Shown: positions 41,076-54,892 of the stretch, piece by piece
Numbering within the stretch: position 1 is the first letter of the stretch
How the letters are laid out: each line of letters starts with the position of its first letter
Origin: Halorussus rarus
Lineage (GTDB): Archaea; Halobacteriota; Halobacteria; Halobacteriales; Haladaptataceae
Direction: 5' to 3'
Length of the DNA: 64,000 nt
Assembly: GCF_003369835.1 (NCBI RefSeq)
Contig: NZ_QPMJ01000003.1
Location: forward strand, 372,001-436,000
Notes under the pieces: model-generated
Seen by the model: only the letters and a program-made list of their open reading frames with translations
Databases searched by the model: none
Told to the model about the DNA's origin: nothing
Made by a program: the position numbers and the translations under genes

Positions 41076-42029
41076 TCACCGCGATATCTCGCCGCCCTCC
41101 TCGGCCAGCACGGCCTCGACCTCCTCGCGGGTGACGACCGCCACGTCGCCCGGAATCGTGCGCTTGAGCGCGGCGGTCGCCGACCCGTACTCCAGCGCGG
41201 CCGCCACGCCGTCGCCCGCGAGCCGGCGGGCGAGGAACGCCCCGAGGAAGGCGTCGCCGGTGCCGATGGGGTCGAGCGTGTCGGTCTCGATGGCGGGTTG
41301 CTCGTACGTCTCGCCGTCGTGGCGGGCCAGCGCGCCGTCCTCGCCGCGGGTCACGACGACCGTCTCGAAGTCGAACTCTTCGGCTAGCCCCGCGGCGATC
41401 TCCCCGGCGTCGCCCTCGCGGCCCAGCACCTTCCGGGCGTCGCGCTCGGCGACCATCAGCAGGTCCACGTCGGGGAACAGCGCCTCCAGGGTCTCGCGGG
41501 CCTCCGCTGGCTCCCAGAGCTTCGACCGGTAGTTCACGTCGAAGCTGGTCGCGGTGCCCGCGTCTCCGGCGGCCGCGAGCAGGTCGGCCGTGGTCGACTC
41601 CAGGGTCGGAGAAAGGGCGGGCGTGATGCCCGACGTGTGGAACGCCTCGGCCTCCCGGATGCGGTCGACGGGCAGTTCGTCGGTCTCGGCGGTCGTGACC
41701 GCCGCGCCCGTCCGGTCGTAGATGACGTTGGTCCCGCGGGGCTTCCCGCCGTACTCCAGGTAGTAGGTGCCCTGGCGGCCCTCGTCGCTCCACGCCACGT
41801 CGGTCTCGACACCGTGGCGCCGCAGTCCCGACACCACGCGCCGGCCCAGCGGCGAGTCGGGCAGCTTCGAGGTCCAGGCCGCGTCCGCGCCGAGCCGGGC
41901 GGCCGCGACCGCGACGTTGCTCTCGGCGCCCGCCGCCCGGAACTCCAGGTCGTGGGCGGTCTCGAGCCGCTCGCCGTCGGGCGGCGAGAGCCGCAGCATC
42001 GTCTCGCCGAAGGTCACGAGGTCGGTCAT
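41076..42029 (-). CDS. kdgK: 2-keto-3-deoxygluconate kinase (PfkB family)
   Basis: This 317-residue enzyme phosphorylates 2-keto-3-deoxygluconate to KDPG in the semi-phosphorylative Entner-Doudoroff pathway, the main glucose route in haloarchaea. It opens with [19 protein letters not shown], has the PfkB signature [14 protein letters not shown], and the catalytic [13 protein letters not shown] loop with the general base Asp. GTYYLEYGG and [10 protein letters not shown] fit sugar-acid kinases. The start at 42029 avoids an Ala/Arg tail in the longer frame. It is divergent from the membrane protein at 42185. Confidence 0.93.
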   Translation of the reverse strand: MTDLVTFGETMLRLSPPDGERLETAHDLEFRAAGAESNVAVAAARLGADAAWTSKLPDSPLGRRVVSGLRRHGVETDVAWSDEGRQGTYYLEYGGKPRGTNVIYDRTGAAVTTAETDELPVDRIREAEAFHTSGITPALSPTLESTTADLLAAAGDAGTATSFDVNYRSKLWEPAEARETLEALFPDVDLLMVAERDARKVLGREGDAGEIAAGLAEEFDFETVVVTRGEDGALARHDGETYEQPAIETDTLDPIGTGDAFLGAFLARRLAGDGVAAALEYGSATAALKRTIPGDVAVVTREEVEAVLAEEGGEISR

Positions 42030-42184
42030 ACGTCGTCCGTCGCGGGCGCGGGCCATAATTTACTCGATTCCGGAGACGATTTTCGTGCGGGACCCCGCCG
42101 CGCCCGGTTCTACGACCCCGTACCGCGTCGCCGACACGTCGAACCGACGAGGCCTTTTCAGGCGGCGCGGCGTATCCCGGAACG

Positions 42185-42832
42185 ATGGCCTCGGGCCGCT
42201 CCTCGCAGTCGTCACTCGCGACCCTCGGCGCGTACGTCAACCACGACGACCCGCTGGTCCGGTTCGCCTCGCTGTGGGCGATCTGCACCGTTCTGTTCGC
42301 CGCGGCGTGGACCCTCTCGTACTCCTTCCTTCCCGCGGGGCTGCTCCGGGGCACGAGCGCCGCGAGCGCGCTCCCGGAGTACGCCGGGTCCGTCCGGGCC
42401 GAGTTCCTCACCATCTTCGCGTGGAACCTCGGCGTCTGCGCCCTCGTCGTCGCCGCGAACACCTTCCGGTCGGTCGGGACGCCGCTGGGCTACCTGGTCG
42501 TGGTCGTCAACTGGGTCCAGGGCGCGGTGGTGTGGGGCACCGGGTCGCTCCTCGTCGAGGCGCCACGGTTCGCGCCCTCGCTGTCGGTCGCGCTCTCCCG
42601 GAGCGGCGTCTACGAACTCACCGCCTACGTCGCGGTCGCGGTCGCGACCCGCGGCGTGATGGTCTGGCACCAGCGGTCCGGGCCCCGGTGGCGCGAGGAG
42701 TTCGAGCGCGTCCGGTCGCCCCGCGACTGGACCGTCTCCCGCCGGGAGGCCGGCGTCCTGCTCGGCGGCCTGGCGCTGCTCGCGGCCGCCAACTACCGCG
42801 AGGCCCTGCTGATCGCGGAGGCGGTCGGATAG
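42185..42832 (+). CDS. multi-pass membrane protein, weakly SpoIIM-like
   Basis: This 215-residue protein has five hydrophobic helices, including FLTIFAWNLGVCALVVAANTF and GYLVVVVNWVQGAVVWGTGSLL. The I/F-x-W-N-L-G pattern and spacing resemble the SpoIIM-type domain, but the match is weak. The C-terminus carries a short basic loop and another helix. It overlaps no gene and is 30 bases before the sirtuin gene, so the two could be co-transcribed. Function unknown. Confidence 0.6.
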   Translation: MASGRSSQSSLATLGAYVNHDDPLVRFASLWAICTVLFAAAWTLSYSFLPAGLLRGTSAASALPEYAGSVRAEFLTIFAWNLGVCALVVAANTFRSVGTPLGYLVVVVNWVQGAVVWGTGSLLVEAPRFAPSLSVALSRSGVYELTAYVAVAVATRGVMVWHQRSGPRWREEFERVRSPRDWTVSRREAGVLLGGLALLAAANYREALLIAEAVG

Positions 42833-42861
42833 CTTTTGTCCGCCCGACCGCAATCGCCGAC

Positions 42862-43653
42862 ATGGACCACATCGAGGCCGCCGCCCGCGACCTCCGCGAG
42901 GTCGAGACCGCGGTCGCGCTCACCGGCGCGGGCGTGAGCGTCCCCTCGGGCGTCCCGCCGTTCCGGGGCGAGGGCGGCGTCTGGAACGAGTACGACCCCG
43001 ACGCCTTCGACGTCCACCGGTTCCGGCGCGAGCCCGGCGACTTCTGGGCCGACTGGCTCGACCTCCGGGCGGACCTGCTCGACGCCGACCTCGAACCCAA
43101 CGTCGCCCACGACGCGCTCGCCGACCTCACGGCCGCCGGCCACCTCGACGCCGTCGTCACGCAGAACATCGACGGGCTCCACGACGCGGCGCTCCTCGAC
43201 GGCGAAGGCGACGGGAAGCGCGCCGGGGCCGCCGAATCTGACTCGGTCGTCGAACTCCACGGCAACGCCCGCCGGTCGGTCTGTCAGCAGTGCGGCCGGG
43301 CGGTACCCGCCGCCGAGGTCCGCGAGCGCGCCGCGTCGGGCGACCTGCCGCCGCGGTGCGAGAACTGCGACGGCGTGCTGAAGCCCGACGCCGTGCTGTT
43401 CGGCGAGCAGTTGCCGACGGCCGCGCTCGCTCGGGCTCAGCGACTCGCGGCCGACAGCGACGCGGTGCTGGTCGCGGGGTCGTCGCTCACGGTCGAACCG
43501 GCGGCGTCGCTGCCCGCGCGGGCCGCCGACCGCGGCGCGACCCTGATCCTGGTCAACCTCGACGAGACGCCGCTGGACGCCCGGGCCGACTACGTCTTCC
43601 GCGAGGACGTGACCGACGCGCTGCCCGCGATTCGGGACGCGGTCGGCGACTGA
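42862..43653 (+). CDS. sirtuin family NAD-dependent protein deacylase
   Basis: This 263-residue enzyme removes acyl groups from protein lysines using NAD+. It has GAGVSVPSGVPPFRG (NAD binding), TQNIDGLHDAA, the catalytic His in VELHGNARRSVC, a zinc-binding Cys4 (CQQC and CENC), and PDAVLFGEQLP. VLVAGSSLTVEPAASLP is the usual C-terminal NAD pocket. A short insert (LDGEGDGKRAGAAESDS) lies before the catalytic His. The start at 42862 fits the family's length. In haloarchaea, sirtuins act on acetyl-CoA synthetases in some taxa, and two such genes lie about 6 and 10 kb away, but a functional link is only inference. Confidence 0.94.
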   Translation: MDHIEAAARDLREVETAVALTGAGVSVPSGVPPFRGEGGVWNEYDPDAFDVHRFRREPGDFWADWLDLRADLLDADLEPNVAHDALADLTAAGHLDAVVTQNIDGLHDAALLDGEGDGKRAGAAESDSVVELHGNARRSVCQQCGRAVPAAEVRERAASGDLPPRCENCDGVLKPDAVLFGEQLPTAALARAQRLAADSDAVLVAGSSLTVEPAASLPARAADRGATLILVNLDETPLDARADYVFREDVTDALPAIRDAVGD

Positions 43654-43757
43654 CCGAGGGGCTCTCTGCCCCGATTTTGCCGGAATCCCGTCGTCCGAGC
43701 AGAAGTTGCAGACATCCCCCGACCTAAAGCCGCGGGCCTGCGTCTGTCCGACCGGAC

Positions 43758-45044
43758 ATGACCGACGACGACCGCAGCTTCAACACCGACAGCGTCCACG
43801 CCGGACAGGAACCGGACTCGGCCACCGGGGCGCGAGCGCCGCCCATCTACCAGACCACCTCGTACGTCTTCGACGACGCCGAGCACGCCGCGTCGCTGTT
43901 CGCGCTGGAGGAGCCGGGCAACATCTACAGCCGCATCATGAACCCGACCAACGCTACCCTCGAGGAGCGACTCGCGACCCTCGAAGGCGGCGTGGCGGCC
44001 CTCGCGACGTCGAGCGGGATGGCCGCGCTCAACCTCGCGACGTTCGTGCTGGCCGAGCGCGGCGACAACGTGGTCACGGCGTCGTCGCTGTACGGCGGCA
44101 CCTACACCTACTTCACCCACACCGCGCCCCGGCGCGGGGTCGAGGCGAAGTTCGTCGACACGCTCGACTACGAGGCCTACGACGAGGCCATCGACGACGA
44201 CACCGCGTACGTCCACCTCGAGACCATCGGCAACCCCGCGCTGGTGACCCCGGACATCGAGCGCATCGCCGACATCGCCCACGACCACGACGTCCCCCTG
44301 CTGGTCGACAACACGTTCGCGACGCCGTACCTCTGCAATCCCATCGAGCACGGCGCCGACCTCGTCTGGCACTCCACGACCAAGTGGATCCACGGCAGCG
44401 GATCGACCATCGGCGGGGCGCTAATCGACGGCGGCACCTTCCCCTGGGAGGAGGGCGACTACCCCGAGATCGCCGAGGACAACCCCGCGTACCACGGCGT
44501 CAACTTCCGCGAGCGGTTCGGCGACGCCGCGTTCGCCTACGCCGCCCGGACCCGCGGGCTCCGGGACCTGGGCAACCAGCAGTCGCCGTTCGACGCCTGG
44601 GTCACCCTCCAGAAGCTCGAGAGCCTGCCCCTGCGGATGGACCGCCACTGCGAGAACGCGCTGGACGTCGCGGAGTACCTCGAGGACCACGACGAGGTCG
44701 CGTGGGTCAACTACCCCGGCCTCGAGAGCCACGAGACCCACGAGGAGGCCACCGAGTACCTCGACGGCGGCTACGGCGGCATGATAACGTTCGGCCTGGA
44801 GGACGGCTACGAGGCCGGCCGCGCGGTCACCGAGGAGACCGAACTCGCCAGCCTGCTGGCCAACGTCGGCGACGCCAAGACGCTCATCATCCACCCCGCG
44901 AGCACGACCCACCAGCAGCTCACCGAGGAGGAGCAGCTCGAGAGCGGCACCACGCCCGACCTGGTGCGGCTGTCGGTCGGCATCGAGGACGTCGACGACA
45001 TCGTCGCGGACCTCGACCAGGCCATCGCGGCGGCGACCGAGTAG
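43758..45044 (+). CDS. metY: O-acetylhomoserine sulfhydrylase/cystathionine-gamma-synthase family
   Basis: This 428-residue PLP enzyme makes homocysteine (or cystathionine) from activated homoserine. It has the family opening FNTDSVHAGQEPDSATGARA, TSSGMAALNLA, the PLP Lys in HSTTKWIHGSG, and the C-terminal THQQLTEEEQ and LVRLSVGIED motifs. The long N-terminal and THQQLTEEEQ segments favour the O-acetylhomoserine aminocarboxypropyltransferase (MetY) branch over MetB. The usual haloarchaeal partner metX, homoserine acetyltransferase, is not beside it; the next gene is mutL on the opposite strand. Confidence 0.9.
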   Translation: MTDDDRSFNTDSVHAGQEPDSATGARAPPIYQTTSYVFDDAEHAASLFALEEPGNIYSRIMNPTNATLEERLATLEGGVAALATSSGMAALNLATFVLAERGDNVVTASSLYGGTYTYFTHTAPRRGVEAKFVDTLDYEAYDEAIDDDTAYVHLETIGNPALVTPDIERIADIAHDHDVPLLVDNTFATPYLCNPIEHGADLVWHSTTKWIHGSGSTIGGALIDGGTFPWEEGDYPEIAEDNPAYHGVNFRERFGDAAFAYAARTRGLRDLGNQQSPFDAWVTLQKLESLPLRMDRHCENALDVAEYLEDHDEVAWVNYPGLESHETHEEATEYLDGGYGGMITFGLEDGYEAGRAVTEETELASLLANVGDAKTLIIHPASTTHQQLTEEEQLESGTTPDLVRLSVGIEDVDDIVADLDQAIAAATE

Positions 45045-45079
45045 TCTCCGACCTACGACGCTGCGCGGCCGCCACCCGG

Positions 45080-47347
45080 CTACGATTCCTCTCGCCGCCC
45101 CACGTGGCCGGGGTAGTCGCGCTCGAACCGGTCTTCTATCTCCCCCTCGCCGAACTCGATTATCACGGGCCGTCCGTGCGGGCAGGCGTAGGGGTTCTCG
45201 CAGTCGTCCAGCGCCGACAGCAGTTCGACAACCGACCCCTCCCGGAGCGAGGTGTTGCCCGTGATCGAGGGGTAGCACGCGAGGTCCGCCAGCAGGTCGT
45301 CGGCGACCGCCTCGACGGTGTCGCCGCGGTCGTCGGGGTCGGTCGAGACGAACTCGCCCAGCGCGTCCCGGAGCAGCGCGGGGTCGAGCGTCTCGTCCAG
45401 GACGGTCGGCGCGGTCCGGACGACGACGGTGCGCTGGCTCTCGTCCTCGTCGTCACGCTCCTCCGCGCGCTCGGCCCGGAAGCCGAGTCGCTCCAGCGCC
45501 TCGCGGTACTCCTCGAACACCGCGGCCTCGCCCGGGGTGAGTTCGAGTTCGACCGGTTGGGCCAGCATCTGGGTGGTCGCGTCGTCGTCGAACTCGGTCT
45601 GAAGTCGCTCGTAGTTGACCCGCTCGTCGGCGGCGTGCTGGTCGACCAGCACCAGCCCCTCGGGCGTCTCGGCCGCGACGTAGGTGTCGTGGACCTGGCC
45701 GAGAACCCGCATCCGGGGGAGGCTTTCGAACGCCGGGTCGTCGGTCGTGCCGCCGTCGAGCGTCCCGGACTCGGTGGGCGCCGCGAACTTCCGGTGGGCG
45801 TCGGCGGACCCGTCGCGGTCGGCCGTGGGGGTTTCTGGCGACGGGGAATCGTCCTCCGTCTCGGCGGCTGCGCTCGCGGTATCCGCGGTCGACTCCGGGT
45901 CGGGACCGCTCTGACCCGCCGGCGTTCGAGCGCGAGCGGACGACCCGGAGGTGGTGTCGCGGGTGGCTGCCGGACTGGTGTCCTCCGGCGTCTCTCCGGC
46001 GGACGACGCGTTGCTCGGTGACGACGAGGCGGCGGTCGGGCTCGACCCTGCGTCGCGACGACCCGGAATCGTCGCACCTGACTCCCGACTCGCCGAAGAC
46101 GCTGTATTCGTCTCGGTACTCTCCGAGGCGTCGAGGGTCGACTGTTCAGGCTCCGCGTCCTCGTCGGTTCCGGGTGTCAGTTCGGCCTGTTCGCTTTCAC
46201 CGTCGTCCTCGGGGCGTTCGGGCTGGACGCTGGCCTCGTCGGGCGCGCTCCGGCCGCGGGGCGCCGACGACCGGACCAGCCCGTGGTCGAGCAGCGCGTC
46301 CTCGACCGCGGTCTCGACCACCTCGCCGACGGCCTGCTCGTCGCCCCACCGGACCTCCATCTTCCGGGGGTGGACGTTGACGTCGACCTCGTCGGGCGCG
46401 ACTTCCAGGAAGAGGACCGCGAAGGGGTAGCGCTCGGCCGAGAGCTGGCCGCCGTAGGCGTCGAGGAGCGCCTCGCGGACGACCGGCGCGCGAACGTACC
46501 GGCCGTTGACGTAGGTCGAGACGTACTCGCGGGTGCTCCGCGTGGTCTCGGGGTCGCTGACGTAGCCCGACACCGAGACGCCGCCCGTGTTGTCCCCATC
46601 GCTCTCTGCTCGCGGCGTTGCCGCTCGCTGTTCCGAGGCGTGCTGCGCCTCGCCGACTTCGATCATCGACGTCGCGACCTCCCGGCCGTACACCGACAGC
46701 AGCGCCGACCGGAGGTCGCCCCGGCCCGAGGTGGCGAACACCTCGCGGTCGTCGTGGGTCAGCGACACCGCCACGTCGGGGTTGGCCAGCGCGTACCGGG
46801 TGACGACCGTGTTGACGTGCGAGAACTCGGTGGTCGTGGTCTTGAGGTACTTCCGGCGCGCCGGGGTGTTGTAGAACAGGTCCGCGACCTCGACGGTCGT
46901 CCCCGCGGGCCGGCCCGCGGGACTCACCGATTCGACCTCGCCGCCCGCCAGTCGGAGTTCGGTCGCGCGCCGACTTCCCTCGTCGCCGTCCCCCCGCGGC
47001 TTCGTGGTGATGGTCGTCCGCGAGACCGCGCCGATGGTGTGCAGCGCCTCCCCGCGGAAGCCCAGCGTGGTCACGCCGGCTTCGAGGTCGTCGATGTCGT
47101 CGATCTTGCTGGTGGTGTGCTCGCGGACCGCGGCGCGAACGTCGTTCTCGCTCATCCCCACGCCGTCGTCGCTGACGACGATGCGCTCGGTGCCGCCGTC
47201 CTCGACGGACACGTCGATGCGGTCGGCGTCGGCGTCGAGGCTGTTCTCGACCAGTTCCTTGACGACCGAGGCGGGGCGCTCGACCACCTCGCCCGCGGCG
47301 ATCTGGCGGACGGTCGCGTCGTCTAGTTCGGTGATTCTGTCGCTCAC
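45080..47347 (-). CDS. mutL: DNA mismatch repair protein MutL
   Basis: This 755-residue protein has the GHKL ATPase N-terminus (VERPASVVKELVENSLDADA, DDGVGM, TTLGFRGEAL) and, after a long, low-complexity acidic linker (about residues 365-540), the C-terminal dimerisation domain with the endonuclease motif DQHAADERVNYE (DQHAx2Ex4E) and the ACPHGRP motif. It can therefore nick DNA, as in organisms lacking MutH. It coordinates MutS-directed repair. mutS is on the same strand but about 7.6 kb upstream, with unrelated acetate genes between. It starts with ATG at 47347. Confidence 0.96.
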   Translation of the reverse strand: MSDRITELDDATVRQIAAGEVVERPASVVKELVENSLDADADRIDVSVEDGGTERIVVSDDGVGMSENDVRAAVREHTTSKIDDIDDLEAGVTTLGFRGEALHTIGAVSRTTITTKPRGDGDEGSRRATELRLAGGEVESVSPAGRPAGTTVEVADLFYNTPARRKYLKTTTTEFSHVNTVVTRYALANPDVAVSLTHDDREVFATSGRGDLRSALLSVYGREVATSMIEVGEAQHASEQRAATPRAESDGDNTGGVSVSGYVSDPETTRSTREYVSTYVNGRYVRAPVVREALLDAYGGQLSAERYPFAVLFLEVAPDEVDVNVHPRKMEVRWGDEQAVGEVVETAVEDALLDHGLVRSSAPRGRSAPDEASVQPERPEDDGESEQAELTPGTDEDAEPEQSTLDASESTETNTASSASRESGATIPGRRDAGSSPTAASSSPSNASSAGETPEDTSPAATRDTTSGSSARARTPAGQSGPDPESTADTASAAAETEDDSPSPETPTADRDGSADAHRKFAAPTESGTLDGGTTDDPAFESLPRMRVLGQVHDTYVAAETPEGLVLVDQHAADERVNYERLQTEFDDDATTQMLAQPVELELTPGEAAVFEEYREALERLGFRAERAEERDDEDESQRTVVVRTAPTVLDETLDPALLRDALGEFVSTDPDDRGDTVEAVADDLLADLACYPSITGNTSLREGSVVELLSALDDCENPYACPHGRPVIIEFGEGEIEDRFERDYPGHVGRREES

Positions 47348-47482
47348 GGTCGCTCTCCTCCCGGCGGAGACTCGGGTCGTGGTTGTGTCATTGCTGTTGG
47401 TACCTGTCGCAGCGATTCGTAAAAAGTTCGGTCGTCGTTCGGCCGCGGAACCGGATATTCCCGAGTCGCCGTTCGGCCGCGC

Positions 47483-48493
47483 TCAGAGCCCGGCGTACGG
47501 CCCGCCCTTCGCCTCGGCGAGGCGCTGGACCTGGTCGTCCGAGAGGTCGATCTCCGACGCCGCGAGGTTCTCCTCGAGCTGGTCGACGGTGCGGGCGCCG
47601 ACGATGGGCGCGGTGACGCCCTCGCGGTGCATCAGCCACGCCAGCGAGGTCTGGGCCGGCGTGGCGCCGACTTCCTCGGCCACCGCGTCGAGTTCGTCGT
47701 GGACGTCGAAGTTCGCCTCGGTGAGGTACGACTCCTCGAACCGGCTCGACTCGGCGGCCCGCGACTCGCCGGTCAGCCCGTCCTCGCGGGAGTACTTCCC
47801 GGTCAGGAAGCCCTGGCCCAGCGGGCTCCACGGGCAGACCGCGAGGTTCTCGCGGCGAGCCATCTCGAGGTAGTCGCCCTCGATCTCGCGGTCGACCAGG
47901 TTGTACCGGGGCTGGAGCACGGTGAACGGCTCCCAGCCCTCGGCGCGGGCGATCTCGTTGGCCTTCGCGACCTTCCAGGCGTTGGGGCGCAGCGTCGACG
48001 CGCCGAGGTAGAGGACCTTCCCCTCCTCGACCAGGCCGTTCAGCGTCTTCATCAGCTCGCGGGCCGACGTCTGGTCGTCCCAGCGGTGGATGTAGAGCAC
48101 GTCGACGTAGTCGGTGTCGAGGCGGTCGAGGATCTGGTCGACCCGGTGGCGGAGGTTCTTCCGGTTGTTCCCCCGACTGTTGGGGTCGCCCTCTCGGATC
48201 TGCCAGTATATCTTCGAGGCGACGGTGTACCGCTCGCGGTCGCGGTCGGCCAGCCAGTTGCCGATCCACTGCTCGGCCTTCCCGCCGCCGTACACGTCGG
48301 CGGTGTCGATGTACCGTCCGCCGGCCGCCGCGTAGGCGTCGAGCAGCTCGAACGCCCGGTCCTCGTCGATCTCGACGTTGCCCTGCTCGGTCTCCTTGCC
48401 GAACCGCCATGTGCCGAACTGCAGTTCGCTCGTCTGGATACCGGTGCCGCCCAACTGGACGTAGTCGAGGTCGAGTTCCTCCGAGTCGGTCAT
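47483..48493 (-). CDS. aldo/keto reductase
   Basis: This 336-residue TIM-barrel oxidoreductase has the catalytic tetrad in context: Asp in YIDTADVYG with the Tyr, Lys in ASKIYW and His in YIHRWDDQ. The NAD(P) phosphate-binding end is PIVGARTVDQLEENL. It belongs to the general stress/K+-channel beta-type group of AKRs. The start is taken at 48493 (MTDSEELDLDYVQLGGTG), since the core begins there. It could reduce aldehydes; the natural substrate is unknown. It is 96 bases downstream of acs on the same strand. Confidence 0.9.
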   Translation of the reverse strand: MTDSEELDLDYVQLGGTGIQTSELQFGTWRFGKETEQGNVEIDEDRAFELLDAYAAAGGRYIDTADVYGGGKAEQWIGNWLADRDRERYTVASKIYWQIREGDPNSRGNNRKNLRHRVDQILDRLDTDYVDVLYIHRWDDQTSARELMKTLNGLVEEGKVLYLGASTLRPNAWKVAKANEIARAEGWEPFTVLQPRYNLVDREIEGDYLEMARRENLAVCPWSPLGQGFLTGKYSREDGLTGESRAAESSRFEESYLTEANFDVHDELDAVAEEVGATPAQTSLAWLMHREGVTAPIVGARTVDQLEENLAASEIDLSDDQVQRLAEAKGGPYAGL

Positions 48494-48588
48494 GACGTGC
48501 GGGCGTACGAACGTCGCGCTCAAAAGGGTTCAGCAACCGGCAGGCGCGGGGGTGTACGCGAGGCTCGCTGCCGAGAGCGGAGTCGTCC

Positions 48589-50580
<1,992 letters not shown>

Positions 50581-50606
50581 GGGTCACGTTCACAGTCTAA
50601 CGACTA

Positions 50607-50616
50607 CCATTTAAGT
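50607..50616 (-). promoter_or_regulatory. TATA box of acs (ACTTAAATGG)
   Basis: ACTTAAATGG on the minus strand is centred 27 bases upstream of a predicted start at about 50585, leaving only about 5 bases before the ATG at 50580. The flanks carry repeated TAGT/GTTAG bits (50588-50640) where a regulator could bind. Confidence 0.55.
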
Positions 50617-50740
50617 GAGGGGACTAACTATCACAAACGCCCCGATTCGTCCGATTCGAGGCCTGTCGGACCCGATGGTAAATTTTTCCGGCGACGGGCG
50701 ACTCGTACCTCCGACCGCGCTCGGCTGCGACGCTAAACAG

Positions 50741-52618
50741 TTAGTGTTCCTCGGGGGGCACGGCCTGGCGGTCCGGTCCGTCGAAGACGGCGTCGAACAC
50801 CTTCTGCTGGGCCTTCCGGAGGTGGTTGTGCAGCGTCGGCGACGACACCCCCATCGAGGCCGCCAGCTCTTCGGCGGTGCTCCCCCGTGGCCACTCGAAG
50901 TAGCCCGAGAGGTAGGCCGCCCGGAGCACGGTCCGCTGGCGGTCGGTGACGCGGTCGTGGACCGCCCGCCGGACGTCGGCCGCGCTCCGGACCGGTTCCT
51001 CGACCTCGCGCTTCGACCGGAGGTTCGTCTCCGGGAACGCCGCCTCGACCGCCTCGACGACCCGCCGGACGTCGACCCGCCGGGAGAACACCCCCGTCAC
51101 GTCGGCGACGCCCGCCTCGACCGAGAGCTCCCGGACCGTGCCGCCGCGCTCGACCAGTATCGACGCGACCGACTCGCCCGAGACCGCGAACTCCAGCAGC
51201 GCGCCGTCGCCGTAGTCCCGGATGAGCCGGGCCTCGTCGACTGGCTCGGCGTCAGCCACCCGTTCGAGCACGTCCCCGACCGCTGCCCCGCGGACCGTGA
51301 CGAAGTACAGCAGCGAGTGGTCCTCGACCGGGACCACGCCCTCGAGTTCGAACTCGCAGTCGAGGTCGGCCGAGGCCGCGACCAGGAACGCGCCGCGGTC
51401 GGTGGTCCGCAGCGAGAGTTCGACGCCGGTGTCGGCCAGCAGCAGCTGCTTGCGCGCGATGGCGGTGAGCGTCCGGCCGACCCGCCGGCCCGCGTCCGCG
51501 AGGAAGGTCCGGTCGGCCGGCGACACGGTCTCCCGGGCGACGCAGAACAGGCCGTGGACGGTCTCGTTCGACCGGAGCGGCGCGACGGCGAGCGAACACC
51601 CCGCCAGCGGACCGCCGGCGTCTGCTTCGCCGCCGACTGCGTCGATGTCCGCCTCGCCGCCGGTCACTTCGACGACTGTCACGTCGGGGCCGTCGTCAGT
51701 TAGCGGTCCGGACGCGGCGCTATCGTCCAGCACTCCGGCGGTGTCGAGCGCGTCGGCCGGCGCGTCGTCGGTCCCCTCCGGGGCGGCGCTGGTCCGGGTC
51801 CGGCCGCGGTCGTCGCAGATCCAGACCGCGCGGTAAGCATCGGCGAGGCAGTCGCAGGCGGCCCGCTCGACGTCCTCGCTGGTGGACGCGTCGGCGAGCG
51901 CCTCGCCCAGCGCGCCGGCCCGCGAGAGGAGGTCGCGGCTCCGGTCGTCGACGGCGCGAGGTCGGCGGTCGCGTCGCGCGGTCGAATCAGGTCGGTGAGA
52001 CGCGATCGAACCGGGTCGCCGTCCGGCGGACTCCGGATGTTCGGGGGACCCTCGACGGTCGATGCGGCCCGCGCGGTCGGCGAAGGCGGCCAGGACGTCC
52101 TCGGTGGCGGGGTCGTCGAGGTACGGCGCGAGGCTCCGGAGGCTGGCCCACCCGCCGACGGCCTGAACGACCCGGGGCGCGACGCCCTCCTCGACCAGGA
52201 GCCGCCGGGCGAAGTGCTGGCGGAGGTCCCGGCAGGTCACGTCCCGGAGGTCGTCGGTCCGGTCGGCCACCTCGCCGACCAGCATCTGGACGCGCCGGGT
52301 CGACACGTCGACCACCGAGTCGCGGCGGCCGACGTCGTTGACGGTGGCGAACTTCCGGAGGTCGTGGGCGACCCGCGGCGGGACGTACGCCTCGCGGGTC
52401 TCGCCGTCGCCCTCGGGGACGGTGACCAGGTAGTGGACCTCGCCCCGGTACTCGCGCTCGCGGAGGTCCGCGGGTCGGACGCGGGCGATCTCCGACGCCC
52501 GGAGGCCGACGCGCCCGGCCAGCGCCACCACGAGGTCCTCGCGGTAGGTCTCGGTCCGCCGCCGGAGTCGCTCGAACTCCGCGGTCGTCAGGTAGTCGCC
52601 GCGCGACTCGCCGCTCAT
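50741..52618 (-). CDS. integrase-like/GAF/HTH_10 transcriptional regulator of the acetate locus
   Basis: This 625-residue protein joins an N-terminal domain like the catalytic domain of tyrosine recombinases (about residues 10-175), a disordered acidic/basic linker, a GAF domain (about 225-395), the Bat-associated domain (about 400-540) and a C-terminal HTH_10 (563-615, TDRQRTVLRAAYLSGYFEWP). In the recombinase part, GLRASE gives the first Arg, DLRQHF the second Arg and SLAPYLDD a Tyr at the nucleophile position. The first box His is replaced, and the usual LGH is GGW. It is thus probably a DNA-binding relic and not an active integrase. It sits between two acetyl-CoA synthetase genes on the same strand and probably controls them. 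Confidence 0.88.
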   Translation of the reverse strand: MSGESRGDYLTTAEFERLRRRTETYREDLVVALAGRVGLRASEIARVRPADLREREYRGEVHYLVTVPEGDGETREAYVPPRVAHDLRKFATVNDVGRRDSVVDVSTRRVQMLVGEVADRTDDLRDVTCRDLRQHFARRLLVEEGVAPRVVQAVGGWASLRSLAPYLDDPATEDVLAAFADRAGRIDRRGSPEHPESAGRRPGSIASHRPDSTARRDRRPRAVDDRSRDLLSRAGALGEALADASTSEDVERAACDCLADAYRAVWICDDRGRTRTSAAPEGTDDAPADALDTAGVLDDSAASGPLTDDGPDVTVVEVTGGEADIDAVGGEADAGGPLAGCSLAVAPLRSNETVHGLFCVARETVSPADRTFLADAGRRVGRTLTAIARKQLLLADTGVELSLRTTDRGAFLVAASADLDCEFELEGVVPVEDHSLLYFVTVRGAAVGDVLERVADAEPVDEARLIRDYGDGALLEFAVSGESVASILVERGGTVRELSVEAGVADVTGVFSRRVDVRRVVEAVEAAFPETNLRSKREVEEPVRSAADVRRAVHDRVTDRQRTVLRAAYLSGYFEWPRGSTAEELAASMGVSSPTLHNHLRKAQQKVFDAVFDGPDRQAVPPEEH

Positions 52619-52921
52619 CTCGTTTCGCGTTCTCTCGGGAATCCGAATAAATGTTCCGCGACGGAGTCGAAGTCGGATTGATAGATCTTCTCCCCGTTTC
52701 CGGGTGGCTGCGGTCTTTCGAGTCGGCTTACTGCTATCGGTGGGGATACGATGGGAGTCGTGTTCTCGGGTAGGTGCAGGGCTGGTCTCCGGAGGCCACG
52801 TCTCCCGGTTCGAATAAACGCCGGAAAATGACGTAAATGGGCGTGTTCCTCCTCGATACCGGAACGTCGTCCGCTGCGGCCAGAATTTCGTATTCTCAAA
52901 GAAAGACGAAATACGGGCGAG
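52619..52921. other. intergenic stretch with the regulator's promoter
   Basis: About 300 bases. A TATA-like CATTTATTCGG on the minus strand (about 52643-52653) is 27 bases before 52622, so the regulator message begins about 4 bases before its ATG. The right end is the 3' flank of the second acetyl-CoA synthetase gene, with an A+T-rich ATTCTCAAAGAAAGACG. No gene seen. Confidence 0.5.

Positions 52922-54892
<1,971 letters not shown>

Noticed and set aside
50741-52618. Active integrase at the acetate locus
   Set aside because: The recombinase-like domain lacks several catalytic residues (the first-box His and LGH), is fused to regulator domains, and no att repeats were seen nearby.
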